Part shown: in pieces, positions 1-5,555 of the stretch
Position numbering within the stretch: position 1 is the stretch's first letter
Layout of the letters: the number at the start of each line of letters is the position of its first letter
Source: CAVSWN01 sp046728115
GTDB taxonomy: Bacteria; Acidobacteriota; Vicinamibacteria; Vicinamibacterales; CAVVIG01
Assembly: GCA_046728115.1 (NCBI GenBank)
Contig: JBKPDW010000579.1
Location: 1-7,341 of the forward strand
Direction of reading: 5' to 3'
DNA length: 7,341 bases
Position numbers and translations under genes: made by a program
The notes under the pieces: generated by a model
Told to the model about the DNA's origin: nothing
The model's database searches: none
The model's input: the letters and a program-made list of their open reading frames with translations, nothing else

Positions 1-1000
1 GGCCGAAGATGAACGACCCGAGCACATGGACACCGTGGCGGCGAAATGCGCGCAGCCGCGCAACGAGCTCGTCGCCGGCAAGATTGAACCCTTTGTAGAC
101 GTCGCTCAGCCCCTCGCGCGTCACCGATTCGACGCCAACGAGCGCGCCGCGGATCCTCGCGCCCTTCATCGCCGCCAGAAATTCTGGATCCTCGGCGGCC
201 TCCATCGTGATCTGCGTGTAGAAGACGAGATCGTTGGGCAATTCGGCCAGCCGCGCCATCAGCGCGAAGCGCTGGTCGCGCAGCGCCTGCAGTTCATCGA
301 GCCGTGACGTGTCGATGCGCCGCTTCGCCTGCGCCAGATCCGCGAAGGTCACCGGATAGAAGTTGTCGTCGGCGAGTGCGATGAACCGGAAGCCGAGACG
401 GCGCAGTTCGACGATCTCACGGACGACGCGATCGACGCCGCGCTGGCGCGGCTCCTGGCCGTCGGTCCGCCACACGGAGCAGAACGAGCAGTGCTTGGGG
501 CAGCCGCGCACCGTCTGGACAGACGCCCACATGTAGCGACGATCGGGCAACAAGTCCCACCTGGCGGCGACGAACTGATCACCGCCGATGCGACCTCCCT
601 CATACACCGCCAGGGGGCGTCCGGCGAAGCAATCTTCGATCACGCGCGGCCAGATCAGGTCGCCGTCGCCGCGCACCACCGCGTGTGCCAAGCCCCGCAT
701 CGCCGCTTCGTCGGGAAACAGCGTCGCGTGGATCCCCCCGTACACCACCCAAGCACCGCGCTGGCGTAGTTCCCGTCCAAGCGCATATCCGCGGAGCGCA
801 TTGCCAGTATGAATGCCAATCCCGACTACGTCGCCAGGTGCGACCGTGTGGACATCGAGCGGATCGAGCGTTTCGTCGACGATCCGCGGATCGCCCCAGC
901 GAGTGCCGGTCGCGCTGGCAAGCACATACAGCCAGCGCGGCGTGATGACGGCGACGCCGAATGATCGCGTGCTCGGATTGACGAGATGGACGCGCGGCAT
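1..1000 (-). CDS. B12-binding-domain radical SAM protein (3' end beyond window)
   Basis: Three hundred and thirty-three codons are visible and the C-terminus runs off the left edge. The N-terminal part (about residues 1-150) looks like the Rossmann-like cobalamin-binding region of class B radical SAM enzymes: a start MPRVHLVNP, a strand DVVGIGIHT (57-65) and the typical stretch VVYGGIHATLFPDE (85-98). I see no DxHxxG cobalamin-ligand motif. The radical SAM core begins with GCPKHCSFC, whose Cys167, Cys171 and Cys174 form the CxxxCxxC site for the 4Fe-4S cluster. It is followed by a strand FIALADDNFYPV and later VGVESV, usual for the TIM barrel. Substrate is unknown; families of this shape include methylases and other radical transformations. 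The ATG at 1000 lies 1 nt after the stop of the omega-like gene, so translation is probably coupled. The ORF could extend upstream to a stop at 1052-1054, but only within the omega gene and without another ATG. Confidence 0.9.
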   Translation of the reverse strand, partial: MPRVHLVNPSTRSFGVAVITPRWLYVLASATGTRWGDPRIVDETLDPLDVHTVAPGDVVGIGIHTGNALRGYALGRELRQRGAWVVYGGIHATLFPDEAAMRGLAHAVVRGDGDLIWPRVIEDCFAGRPLAVYEGGRIGGDQFVAARWDLLPDRRYMWASVQTVRGCPKHCSFCSVWRTDGQEPRQRGVDRVVREIVELRRLGFRFIALADDNFYPVTFADLAQAKRRIDTSRLDELQALRDQRFALMARLAELPNDLVFYTQITMEAAEDPEFLAAMKGARIRGALVGVESVTREGLSDVYKGFNLAGDELVARLRAFRRHGVHVLGSFIFG

Positions 1001-1001
1001 C

Positions 1002-1205
1002 CTACTCTTGAACCAGGTCCGGGACAGCCGGATCGGAATTCGGCGAGCGGATCACCTTTCGTGCGGCGACCTCGTGCTGCGCAGTGACGGCGAACTTTTC
1101 GCATGGTTGCACGCGTGGCGTGCAGCCGCGACTGAGTTGCACGGCGCGAAGCGCCGACAACACCGAAAACTCGAACGCGTTGATTCCGTCTGGACGTTTG
1201 ACCAT
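1002..1205 (-). CDS. rpoZ: RNA polymerase omega subunit-like small protein
   Basis: This 67-residue protein starts MVKRPDGINAFEFSVLSALR and continues AVQLSRGCTPRV, then KFAVTAQHEVAARKV. The pattern of an aromatic/acidic pair, a hydrophobic helix and Arg-Ala-x-Gln-Leu matches the omega core helix (E. coli type NRFDLVLVAARRARQM). The later VTAQxEVAxxKV segment fits omega-like proteins from GC-rich phyla as I remember them. Omega binds the beta-prime C-terminal region and helps RNA polymerase assembly; omega of this size is normal. The start ATG at 1205 has GGAAGGG a few bases upstream. It begins 14 nt after the membrane-protein gene and ends 1 nt before the radical SAM start. Omega genes usually sit after gmk, so this could be a second copy or a diverged relative. 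The longer in-frame reading up to 1403 overlaps the membrane-protein gene and is unlikely. The gene symbol is tentative. Confidence 0.72.
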   Translation of the reverse strand: MVKRPDGINAFEFSVLSALRAVQLSRGCTPRVQPCEKFAVTAQHEVAARKVIRSPNSDPAVPDLVQE

Positions 1206-1219
1206 GAGAGCCCTTCCGT

Positions 1220-1381
1220 TCAGCGAACGAGGAATGCGGAGACGATGGCCGCGAGAACGACGAGGAACGGCAAGGCCATCAACAACCGTCGACGCACCGC
1301 ACGTTCGTGCGCTGCGCCCCGGGCGACCCACGCGGACCAGCGGGCGTCCAAATCGGCGTTGCGACTCGATTGCAGGGACAT
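1220..1381 (-). CDS. small single-pass membrane protein, unknown function
   Basis: The product has 53 residues. A charged N-terminal half (SRNADLDARWSAWVARG, then HERAVRRR) is followed by one hydrophobic segment at residues 34-52 (LLMALPFLVVLAAIVSAFL) and a terminal Arg. The RRR before the hydrophobic stretch predicts a cytoplasmic N-terminus by the positive-inside rule. The LDARWxAWxARGxAHxRAVRRR pattern resembles small hypothetical proteins I recall from Acidobacteria-like genomes; no function is known to me. The ATG at 1381 has the Shine-Dalgarno GTGAGGG eight bases upstream, and that element is paired in a predicted hairpin (see 1390-1417). The gene lies between the cold-shock-domain gene and the omega-like gene, all on the same strand. 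A longer reading in this frame up to 1747 is low-complexity Arg-rich sequence opposite to the cold-shock frame and is rejected. Confidence 0.72.
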   Translation of the reverse strand: MSLQSSRNADLDARWSAWVARGAAHERAVRRRLLMALPFLVVLAAIVSAFLVR

Positions 1382-1389
1382 GTTGCGAA

Positions 1390-1417
1390 CCCTCACAAGC
1401 CACGGCTTTGGTGAGGG
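1390..1417 (-). promoter_or_regulatory. 5'-leader hairpin that pairs the Shine-Dalgarno of the small membrane protein
   Basis: In the minus-strand RNA, CCCUCAC (1417-1411) pairs perfectly with GUGAGGG (1396-1390). Inside it AAGC pairs with GCUU around a CGUG loop, with a 2-nt bulge between the two stems. The 3' arm GUGAGGG is the only good Shine-Dalgarno for the ATG at 1381. The structure should therefore hide the ribosome site until it is melted or unwound. Whether it regulates anything is inference; it has no U-tract, so it is not a usual terminator. Confidence 0.5.
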
Positions 1418-1460
1418 CTCGAGCCAGGGCGGCCGAGGGCTCAGAAAAGCAGGAAGCCTG

Positions 1461-1466
1461 AGTATA
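1461..1466 (-). promoter_or_regulatory. possible -10 box (TATACT) before the small membrane protein
   Basis: TATACT on the minus strand matches the sigma70 -10 consensus at five of six positions and lies just after the stop of the cold-shock-domain gene. I find no convincing -35 at 16-18 nt upstream. It may be an internal promoter for the membrane protein, omega and radical SAM genes, or chance. Confidence 0.22.
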
Positions 1467-1473
1467 CGCTGAA

Positions 1474-1752
1474 TCAGCGCGAACGTCTCGGCCGTCTCAC
1501 CTGCAATGCGCGAGCACCGCTGATGCGGTCCTCGAGCAGCTCGAAGACAACCGGATCTCCGACGTTCAAGTCGTTGAACGACGTGCCTTCGCGAACGTCG
1601 GCTCGATGAAAGTAGATTTCTCGCGCGTCGCCGACGCGGATGAAGCCGCAGCCCTGACCGATCAAGAGTCTGGCGATTTGGCCTGCGGTACGGGTGCCGT
1701 GCGGCGCAGAGGGGCGGGTGACCATCGGGCGCACGACGGCGTCGCATGTCAC
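1474..1752 (-). CDS. cold-shock-domain protein (divergent, CspA-like fold)
   Basis: The 92-residue product contains one cold-shock domain at about residues 23-87. RNP1-like IGQGCGFIRV (31-40) corresponds to the usual KGYGFI motif and RNP2-like EIYFHRADV (45-53) to VFVHxxA. The conserved SFNDLNVGDPVVFELLED follows. Such domains bind single-stranded RNA or DNA and act as RNA chaperones. The first strand lacks the canonical FNxxKGFG, so it belongs to a divergent branch and not to classical CspA. A basic tail (RRPRRSR) may add nucleic-acid affinity. The start is uncertain: GTG at 1752 leaves only 19 nt after the RRM gene and is chosen for that reason, but ATG at 1725 (83 residues) also precedes the whole domain. 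Neither has a clear Shine-Dalgarno. Pairing with the RRM gene suggests a shared role in RNA handling. Confidence 0.85.
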   Translation of the reverse strand: MTCDAVVRPMVTRPSAPHGTRTAGQIARLLIGQGCGFIRVGDAREIYFHRADVREGTSFNDLNVGDPVVFELLEDRISGARALQVRRPRRSR

Positions 1753-1771
1753 GCGACGCCGTCCGGCACTC

Positions 1772-2080
1772 TCACCAGCGCGGTTCTGAACGTCGACGAG
1801 GAGCGTGGCCGCCGAACCCGCCGCTTCGCGCCGCCTTCGGACGCGCCTCGTTGACGGTCAGACTGCGTCCACCGACCTCGGTCGCGTTCAGCTGCGTGAT
1901 GGCAGCCTGAGCCTCGGCGTCGGTGCTCATTTCGACAAACGCAAAGCCGCGTGCGCGTCCCGTCGCCTGATCACGCATCACCGTGACCGATTCGACCGAT
2001 CCGACACGCGCGAACAGTTCGTGCAGCTCGGTCTCACCAACTTCGTAGGGCAGGTTTCCCACATACAACTTCCGACCCAT
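1772..2080 (-). CDS. RRM-domain RNA-binding protein
   Basis: The product has 102 residues, a normal size for bacterial single-RRM (Rbp-type) proteins. RNP2 is LYVGNL (5-10) and RNP1 is RGFAFVEM (44-51), with the usual aromatic residues Y6, F46 and F48 that stack on RNA bases. The beta-alpha-beta order is complete, ending with GGRSLTVNEARPK. A short Gly/Arg tail (SGGFGGHAPRRRSEPRW) resembles the RGG-like tails of glycine-rich RNA-binding proteins. The ATG at 2080 is chosen because AGAGGAG lies 8-9 bases upstream and the family starts directly with xxLYVGNL. An in-frame extension to 2119 has no such signal. It is the first gene of the minus-strand array. Related bacterial RRM proteins are often cold- or stress-induced, but the sequence alone does not show that here. 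Confidence 0.93.
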   Translation of the reverse strand: MGRKLYVGNLPYEVGETELHELFARVGSVESVTVMRDQATGRARGFAFVEMSTDAEAQAAITQLNATEVGGRSLTVNEARPKAARSGGFGGHAPRRRSEPRW

Positions 2081-2341
2081 AAACACGGACTCCTCTGTCG
2101 CAATCGCGACGTTCCCCACATCTGGAATGATGTCGGGCTGGATGTCGTCTCGTAGCTAGGCTGAACTTCAGGAGGAGCGAGTCAGAAAATGGCTCGATAC
2201 GCCGGAGGCCGGCACAGTACGCGGCAAGATCCGAGTCTCCAGCGTAGCACGAAACCGCCGTCAGGGCTCGCAATCCCAGGATTGCACTGCAAAATCCAAC
2301 TCTGCGGGATCGTTCGTAAGGGCGCGCGCAACGGTTTCGCG
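2081..2341. other. leader/intergenic region upstream of the RRM gene
   Basis: I see no credible coding sequence in these 261 bp. It should hold the promoter of the RRM gene and the end of the TetR-SRPBCC transcript, both on the minus strand. Small symmetric elements are present: TTGCA-C-TGCAA at 2282-2292, CTGAA-C-TTCAG at 2161-2171, and GCCGG-AGG-CCGGC at 2201-2213. I could not place a good sigma70 promoter pair with normal spacing, and there is no stem followed by a T-run. Confidence 0.5.
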
Positions 2342-2776
2342 CTAGCGCTGTGTTTCCAGCAATGTCTTCAAGCTCGTAAGCATCATTCCCCAGTTCTTCT
2401 CGGAGTGCTCGCGTGATTGTTCAGATGGGTTGTTGTCCTGAGACAACGAGACATGCGTCCGTGGCGGATGGTGAGCCAGTGTAATTGTCACCGTGTGATA
2501 GTTCGCCGGCATGTCAGGCAGCCCTGAAAGGGGGCTAAAGTGGCTGAATTGAAGCAGGCGCTCCGGCTGCAGTCGAAGGATCACACCCTTGTCCTCGTAA
2601 GACTTTCCTTCCCATTCCCCCTTCCAAATGATCGGGCGACCCTCCTTCCACTCTGAAATGACATGGGTTCCGAACATGTACTGTTTGATCGTTCCGGGAT
2701 TGACGAGTGCGTCCCAGACCTTATCAATGGGTGCGTCTATCACAGTGCTTGCGTGTGCGACGATTGGTTTTTCCAC
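2342..2776 (-). CDS. SRPBCC / AHSA1-like (START-fold) domain protein
   Basis: The 144-residue product spans one Bet v1-like SRPBCC domain, the usual length. It begins with the typical STVIDAPIDKVWDALVNPG (10-28), where the Trp in KVWDAL is conserved. Then come KQYMFG, the strand-rich middle FEWKEG-like ISEWKEGRPIIWKGEW, YEDKGVIL, and a C-terminal long helix NWGMMLTSLKTLLE that closes the hydrophobic cavity. AHSA1-like proteins bind hydrophobic ligands or act as Aha1-related cofactors; the ligand is unknown. The GTG start at 2776 has AAGGAGG four bases upstream, a near-consensus Shine-Dalgarno. It follows the TetR gene after 31 bp on the same strand, so it is probably co-transcribed with, and controlled by, that repressor. 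Such TetR/ArsR-SRPBCC pairs are common. Confidence 0.93.
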   Translation of the reverse strand: MEKPIVAHASTVIDAPIDKVWDALVNPGTIKQYMFGTHVISEWKEGRPIIWKGEWEGKSYEDKGVILRLQPERLLQFSHFSPLSGLPDMPANYHTVTITLAHHPPRTHVSLSQDNNPSEQSREHSEKNWGMMLTSLKTLLETQR

Positions 2777-2807
2777 GGAGCCTCCTTCCGTCTGTATTTC
2801 CGCCAGG

Positions 2808-3386
2808 TCATTCCTCCACGTGGGACTCCGCCGCCGCGGCTAGCCATTTGCCTGCGGTCAGAAAGGGTTTCCCGCTCTGCCTGGCGCGGCTGACGATGAA
2901 AGCGCCCTCGAGACTCGTGACGACCATCTCTGCGAAAGAGCGGCGGGCCTTCTGGCTTTGCCAGGGTAGGTGCTGCGCGATCGTGTCCACCCAGCCATCG
3001 AACGATTCGTTACAGACGGCGCGGAGCTCTGTATCCGAATCCGCGAGATCGAGCGTCACGGCGCCGATGGCGCAGCCTCGATTGCGTCCCGATTCATCGA
3101 AGCCCCTGGCTGCAGTACGAAACAGAGTGAGTACACGACTGGCAACAGGCTGATCGAGGGTGAACATCGACTCCAACAGTGTTCGTGCCTTGCCGCCGTG
3201 CAGGCGCAGAGCCTCGGCGGCAAGTTGTACCTTCCCTTTCGGAAAGTGATGGTAGACGGAACCGATCGGTGTGCGACTACGGGCAACGACTTGTTTGATG
3301 CCGGCAGCCTTGAAGCCGCCTTCGCGCGTGAGCGCCTCTGCGGCCTGCAACATGCGTTCACGGGAGGCACTCGGGCGACGAACCAC
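2808..3386 (-). CDS. TetR-family transcriptional repressor (LmrA/YxaF-like)
   Basis: Starting at GTG 3386 the protein has 192 residues, typical for TetR. The N-terminal helix-turn-helix is clear: SRERMLQAAEALTREGGFKA, then GIKQVVARSRTPIGSVYHHF, then PKGKVQLAAEAL, with the recognition helix in TPIGSVYHHFP. The C-terminal domain carries RNRGCAIGAVTLDLADSDTE, a signature of the LmrA/YxaF-type ligand domain, and ends in a long helix FAEMVVTSLEGAFIVSRARQSGKP. An upstream extension to 3464 would translate the promoter and operator and is rejected. The GTG has no Shine-Dalgarno but falls at the predicted transcription start, so a leaderless message is likely. The palindrome 3397-3416 should be its own operator, giving autoregulation and control of the downstream SRPBCC gene. 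The inducer is unknown. Confidence 0.93.
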   Translation of the reverse strand: MVRRPSASRERMLQAAEALTREGGFKAAGIKQVVARSRTPIGSVYHHFPKGKVQLAAEALRLHGGKARTLLESMFTLDQPVASRVLTLFRTAARGFDESGRNRGCAIGAVTLDLADSDTELRAVCNESFDGWVDTIAQHLPWQSQKARRSFAEMVVTSLEGAFIVSRARQSGKPFLTAGKWLAAAAESHVEE

Positions 3387-3392
3387 ACCCGA

Positions 3393-3421
3393 GGTATATA
3401 TAGAACGTTCTATATAATCAA
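3393..3421 (-). promoter_or_regulatory. predicted sigma70 promoter of the tetR gene, leaderless
   Basis: On the minus strand TTGATT (3421-3416) lies 17 bp from TATACC (3398-3393). The expected transcription start, about 7 nt after the -10, is 3386, which is the first base of the GTG codon. This explains the missing Shine-Dalgarno. The operator palindrome overlaps the spacer and both boxes at their edges. Confidence 0.6.
3397..3416. promoter_or_regulatory. perfect 20-bp palindrome, probable TetR operator
   Basis: TATATAGAACGTTCTATATA is a perfect 10+10 inverted repeat, beginning 10 bp upstream of the GTG start of the TetR gene. Its length, symmetry and place are those of a TetR-family autoregulatory operator. 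It fills the spacer of the predicted promoter, so a bound dimer would block RNA polymerase. Binding by this TetR is inferred. Confidence 0.82.
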
Positions 3422-3493
3422 CCGACCCGTACACTCGGAGCCGAAGCGGCGCGCAGGAGAGCAACGCCGCCTAAGCGCGCGGCGCCACGTCGT

Positions 3494-4236
3494 TCATATC
3501 GACTGAGCCAGCGCCACCGCGTCGGGACCCGCTGGAAATCGAAGCTGCCCAGACGCATCGTTCGCGGCACGGTACACCGCCTCGGCCACGTCTGACTCCG
3601 TCGTCACTGTGGTCACCTGCGCAAATGACGCGAGGACGGGCTTCGCGAAAGGCGCGTAAGCCTCGGGAAACAGCCCTTCCATGCGCGATCCTCCGTTGCT
3701 CGTAAAGTGCGTGGTCGGGCCGTAGCCCGGCTCAACCAGCTTCACGCGCACGTTGAACGCCTCGAGCTCGTGCGCCAGTGATCCGGTGAACCCTTCGATA
3801 GCCATCTTGCTCGCGGTATACGCGGCCGCCAGCGGCATCGGCGTCAGCGTCACGCTCGAAGTCACATTCACCACCACACCCGACCTCCGCGCGCGAAGCT
3901 GAGGCAGCACCGCCTGCGTCATCGCCATCACGCCGAAGGTGTTGGTCTCGAACACCTCGCGTACCGTCGCCATCGGCGTGGCCTCGAAGCGCCGATGACC
4001 CCGATGCCCGCGTTGTTGACGAGCACGTCGACAGGCCCACACGCCTCGATCGCGGCAGCTATGCTCTCGGGCTTCGTCACGTCGAGCGCCAGGACTCGTA
4101 GTCGCTCCGACCGGGGCAGAATGTCTTCGCGCGGCGTTCGCATGGTGGCGATCACGTTCCAGCCATGCGCGTGAAAGTGGCGCGCGGTCTCGAGGCCATA
4201 GCCGGAAGAGCAACCAGTAATGAGCACGGTTTTCAT
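3494..4236 (-). pseudogene. short-chain dehydrogenase/reductase, interrupted by a 1-nt frameshift
   Basis: With one base restored the product is 247 residues, a classical SDR. Seen motifs are the cofactor loop TGCSSGYG (7-14), NNAG (74-77), and the catalytic tetrad Asn99 (ETNTFGV), Ser127 (NVTSSV), Tyr140 and Lys144 (YTASK). The PG motif in LVEPGYG follows. The first 82 codons are read in one frame (4236 down to 3989) and the rest in another (3988 to 3494). The break is at GGC-GC-TTC-GAG, where one base of an expected Ala codon is missing. Both halves keep full conservation, so the change is recent or a sequencing error. The start ATG has AAGGAG 7 nt upstream. The gene is divergent from the AraC regulator, with 125 bp between them. 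Substrate is unknown; it uses NAD(P)(H). Confidence 0.88.
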
Positions 4237-4361
4237 GGTCGACTCCTTTTTCTGAGGTTCACCTTCTGGTGGACCCGTAGCCTTGTCGCCGACTACTATG
4301 GCGGAGGCGAGCAGGACTTTCTACAACTTGGAGTCCGTATTTAATTTGTGAGCGTCCAGAC
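4237..4361. promoter_or_regulatory. divergent promoter region between the SDR and AraC genes
   Basis: These 125 bp must hold both start sites and probably the AraC-family binding site. GGACT at 4314-4318 and AGTCC at 4332-4336 form a spaced inverted repeat. An AT-rich block TATTTAAT at 4338-4345 could be the -10 of the AraC gene, but a good -35 is not evident, as is usual for activator-dependent promoters. Confidence 0.4.
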
Positions 4362-5315
4362 ATGAACGACCCCCTCTCGGAAGTCATCGCGCTGCTTCAG
4401 CCGCGCACCGTGTTCTCGAAGCGCATCAGCGGCGCCGGTCGCTGGGGCGTCCGCTACTCGGAGTTCGGCCACCCAAGCTTCTGTGCCGTGCTCGAGGGAA
4501 GCTGCCGGCTCGCTGTCGACGGCCACCGTGCGCTCACGCTCGAGGCGGGCGATTTCGTCCTGCTGCCGGCGACGCCGGGCTTCACCATGTCGGGCTTCGA
4601 CCCGGCGAGGCCCGAGCGCATCGACCCAAAGGTGACGCCGGCGCCAACGGGTGAAGTCCGCCACGGCACACGCGGCGGACGCCCTGAGGTGCGGCTGCTC
4701 GGTGGCTATTTCGTCTTCGACTCGCCCGATGCAGCGTTACTGGTATCGCTGCTGCCGGCGGTGGTGCATGTGCGCGGCGTCGAGAGGCTGTCGGTCTTGG
4801 TACGGCTCGTCGGCGAGGAATCGAGCCAACGGAGGGCAGGCCGCGACCTCGTGCTCGCGCGCCTCGTGGAGGTGCTGCTCATCGAGGCGTTGCGCTCGAC
4901 GCCCGGTGAAGACGCGCCTCCCGGGTTGCTGCGCGGGTTGGCCGATGCGCACCTTGCGTCAGCGATGCGGCAGATGCACGCTGAGTTCGCGCGTTCGTGG
5001 ACCGTCGCCCAACTCGCGAAGACGGCCGCGCTGTCGCGCTCGGCGTTCTTCGAACGCTTCACGCGCACGGTGGGCCTGCCACCGATGGAATACCTGCTCG
5101 CCTGGCGGATGGCGGTCGCGAAGGATCTGCTCCGCAGGCACGACCTCGGGCTTGCCGAGGTCGCTGAACGCGTCGGTTACGGCTCGGCGAGCACCTTCAG
5201 CACCGCGTTCAGCCGGCACGTGGGCCGGCCTCCGGGTCGCTACGCGCGAGGGTTCGCAGCACGACACGATCTCACCGTGACCTACGGGAACCGACTCTCC
5301 GAACCCAAGCATTGA
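4362..5315 (+). CDS. AraC-family transcriptional regulator with N-terminal cupin domain
   Basis: The 317-residue product has the full two-domain layout. Residues about 10-185 form a cupin-type sensor domain (FCAVLEGSCRLAVDG, LEAGDFVLLPATPGF), of the kind annotated as AraC cupin_6. Residues 200-298 form the DNA-binding domain with two helix-turn-helix units: WTVAQLAKTAALSRSAFFER (213-232) and LAEVAERVGYGSASTFSTAF (264-283), followed by the conserved GRPPGRYAR. The ATG at 4362 fits the start of the cupin domain; the Shine-Dalgarno is weak (GAGCG). The gene is divergent from the SDR gene, an arrangement often seen where the AraC protein activates the oxidoreductase. The ligand is unknown. Since the SDR is frameshifted, the regulator may now lack its main target. 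Confidence 0.95.
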   Translation: MNDPLSEVIALLQPRTVFSKRISGAGRWGVRYSEFGHPSFCAVLEGSCRLAVDGHRALTLEAGDFVLLPATPGFTMSGFDPARPERIDPKVTPAPTGEVRHGTRGGRPEVRLLGGYFVFDSPDAALLVSLLPAVVHVRGVERLSVLVRLVGEESSQRRAGRDLVLARLVEVLLIEALRSTPGEDAPPGLLRGLADAHLASAMRQMHAEFARSWTVAQLAKTAALSRSAFFERFTRTVGLPPMEYLLAWRMAVAKDLLRRHDLGLAEVAERVGYGSASTFSTAFSRHVGRPPGRYARGFAARHDLTVTYGNRLSEPKH

Positions 5316-5555
5316 GAACCGGGACAGCGAGATCGCTCTAGTATCGCGTCGACCGATTCGCGCAGGAAGAATCCGATCGTTTGCAACCTGGCTGTTGCCG
5401 GCGGAGCGAGCCCACTCCTCGATCGTCCGGGAGCAGATCGAATCGCTGATGCTGACGTTGAACGCGGGAAGACCGGTCACGAACCCGAAGATCCCGTTCC
5501 AGCCGTCTGGTGGTCAACGGGTCGGCGCGAGCCGCGAGGAGGCTGGCGCTCGTCG
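5316..5555. other. 240-bp region between AraC gene and decayed SDR, nothing recognised
   Basis: Open frames cross this stretch on both strands but none shows a family motif, a start signal or a sensible boundary. AGCGAGATCGCT at 5326-5337, right after the AraC stop, could form a small hairpin but has no T-run. The stretch lies between convergent genes next to a pseudogene and may be degenerate sequence. Confidence 0.45.

Noticed and set aside
1105..1156. Two hairpins, one with TGCACGC/GCGTGCA arms around GTG (1105-1127) and one with CGGCGC/GCGCCG arms (1142-1156), looked like terminators or an attenuator.
   Set aside because: Both lie inside the omega-like coding sequence and have no T-run, so they are best explained as GC-rich codons.
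813..1472. Long plus-strand reading frame of 219 codons.
   Set aside because: It lies opposite three better-supported minus-strand genes and shows no family motif; it is a shadow in GC-rich DNA.
1382..1747. In-frame N-terminal extension of the 53-residue membrane protein.
   Set aside because: It is Arg-rich low-complexity sequence overlapping the cold-shock-domain gene in another frame, and the ATG at 1381 has a good ribosome site.
3446..3470. GCGGCG/CGCCGC inverted repeat between the SDR and TetR genes as a terminator.
   Set aside because: The loop is 13 nt, the stem is only 6 bp and no T-run follows on the minus strand.
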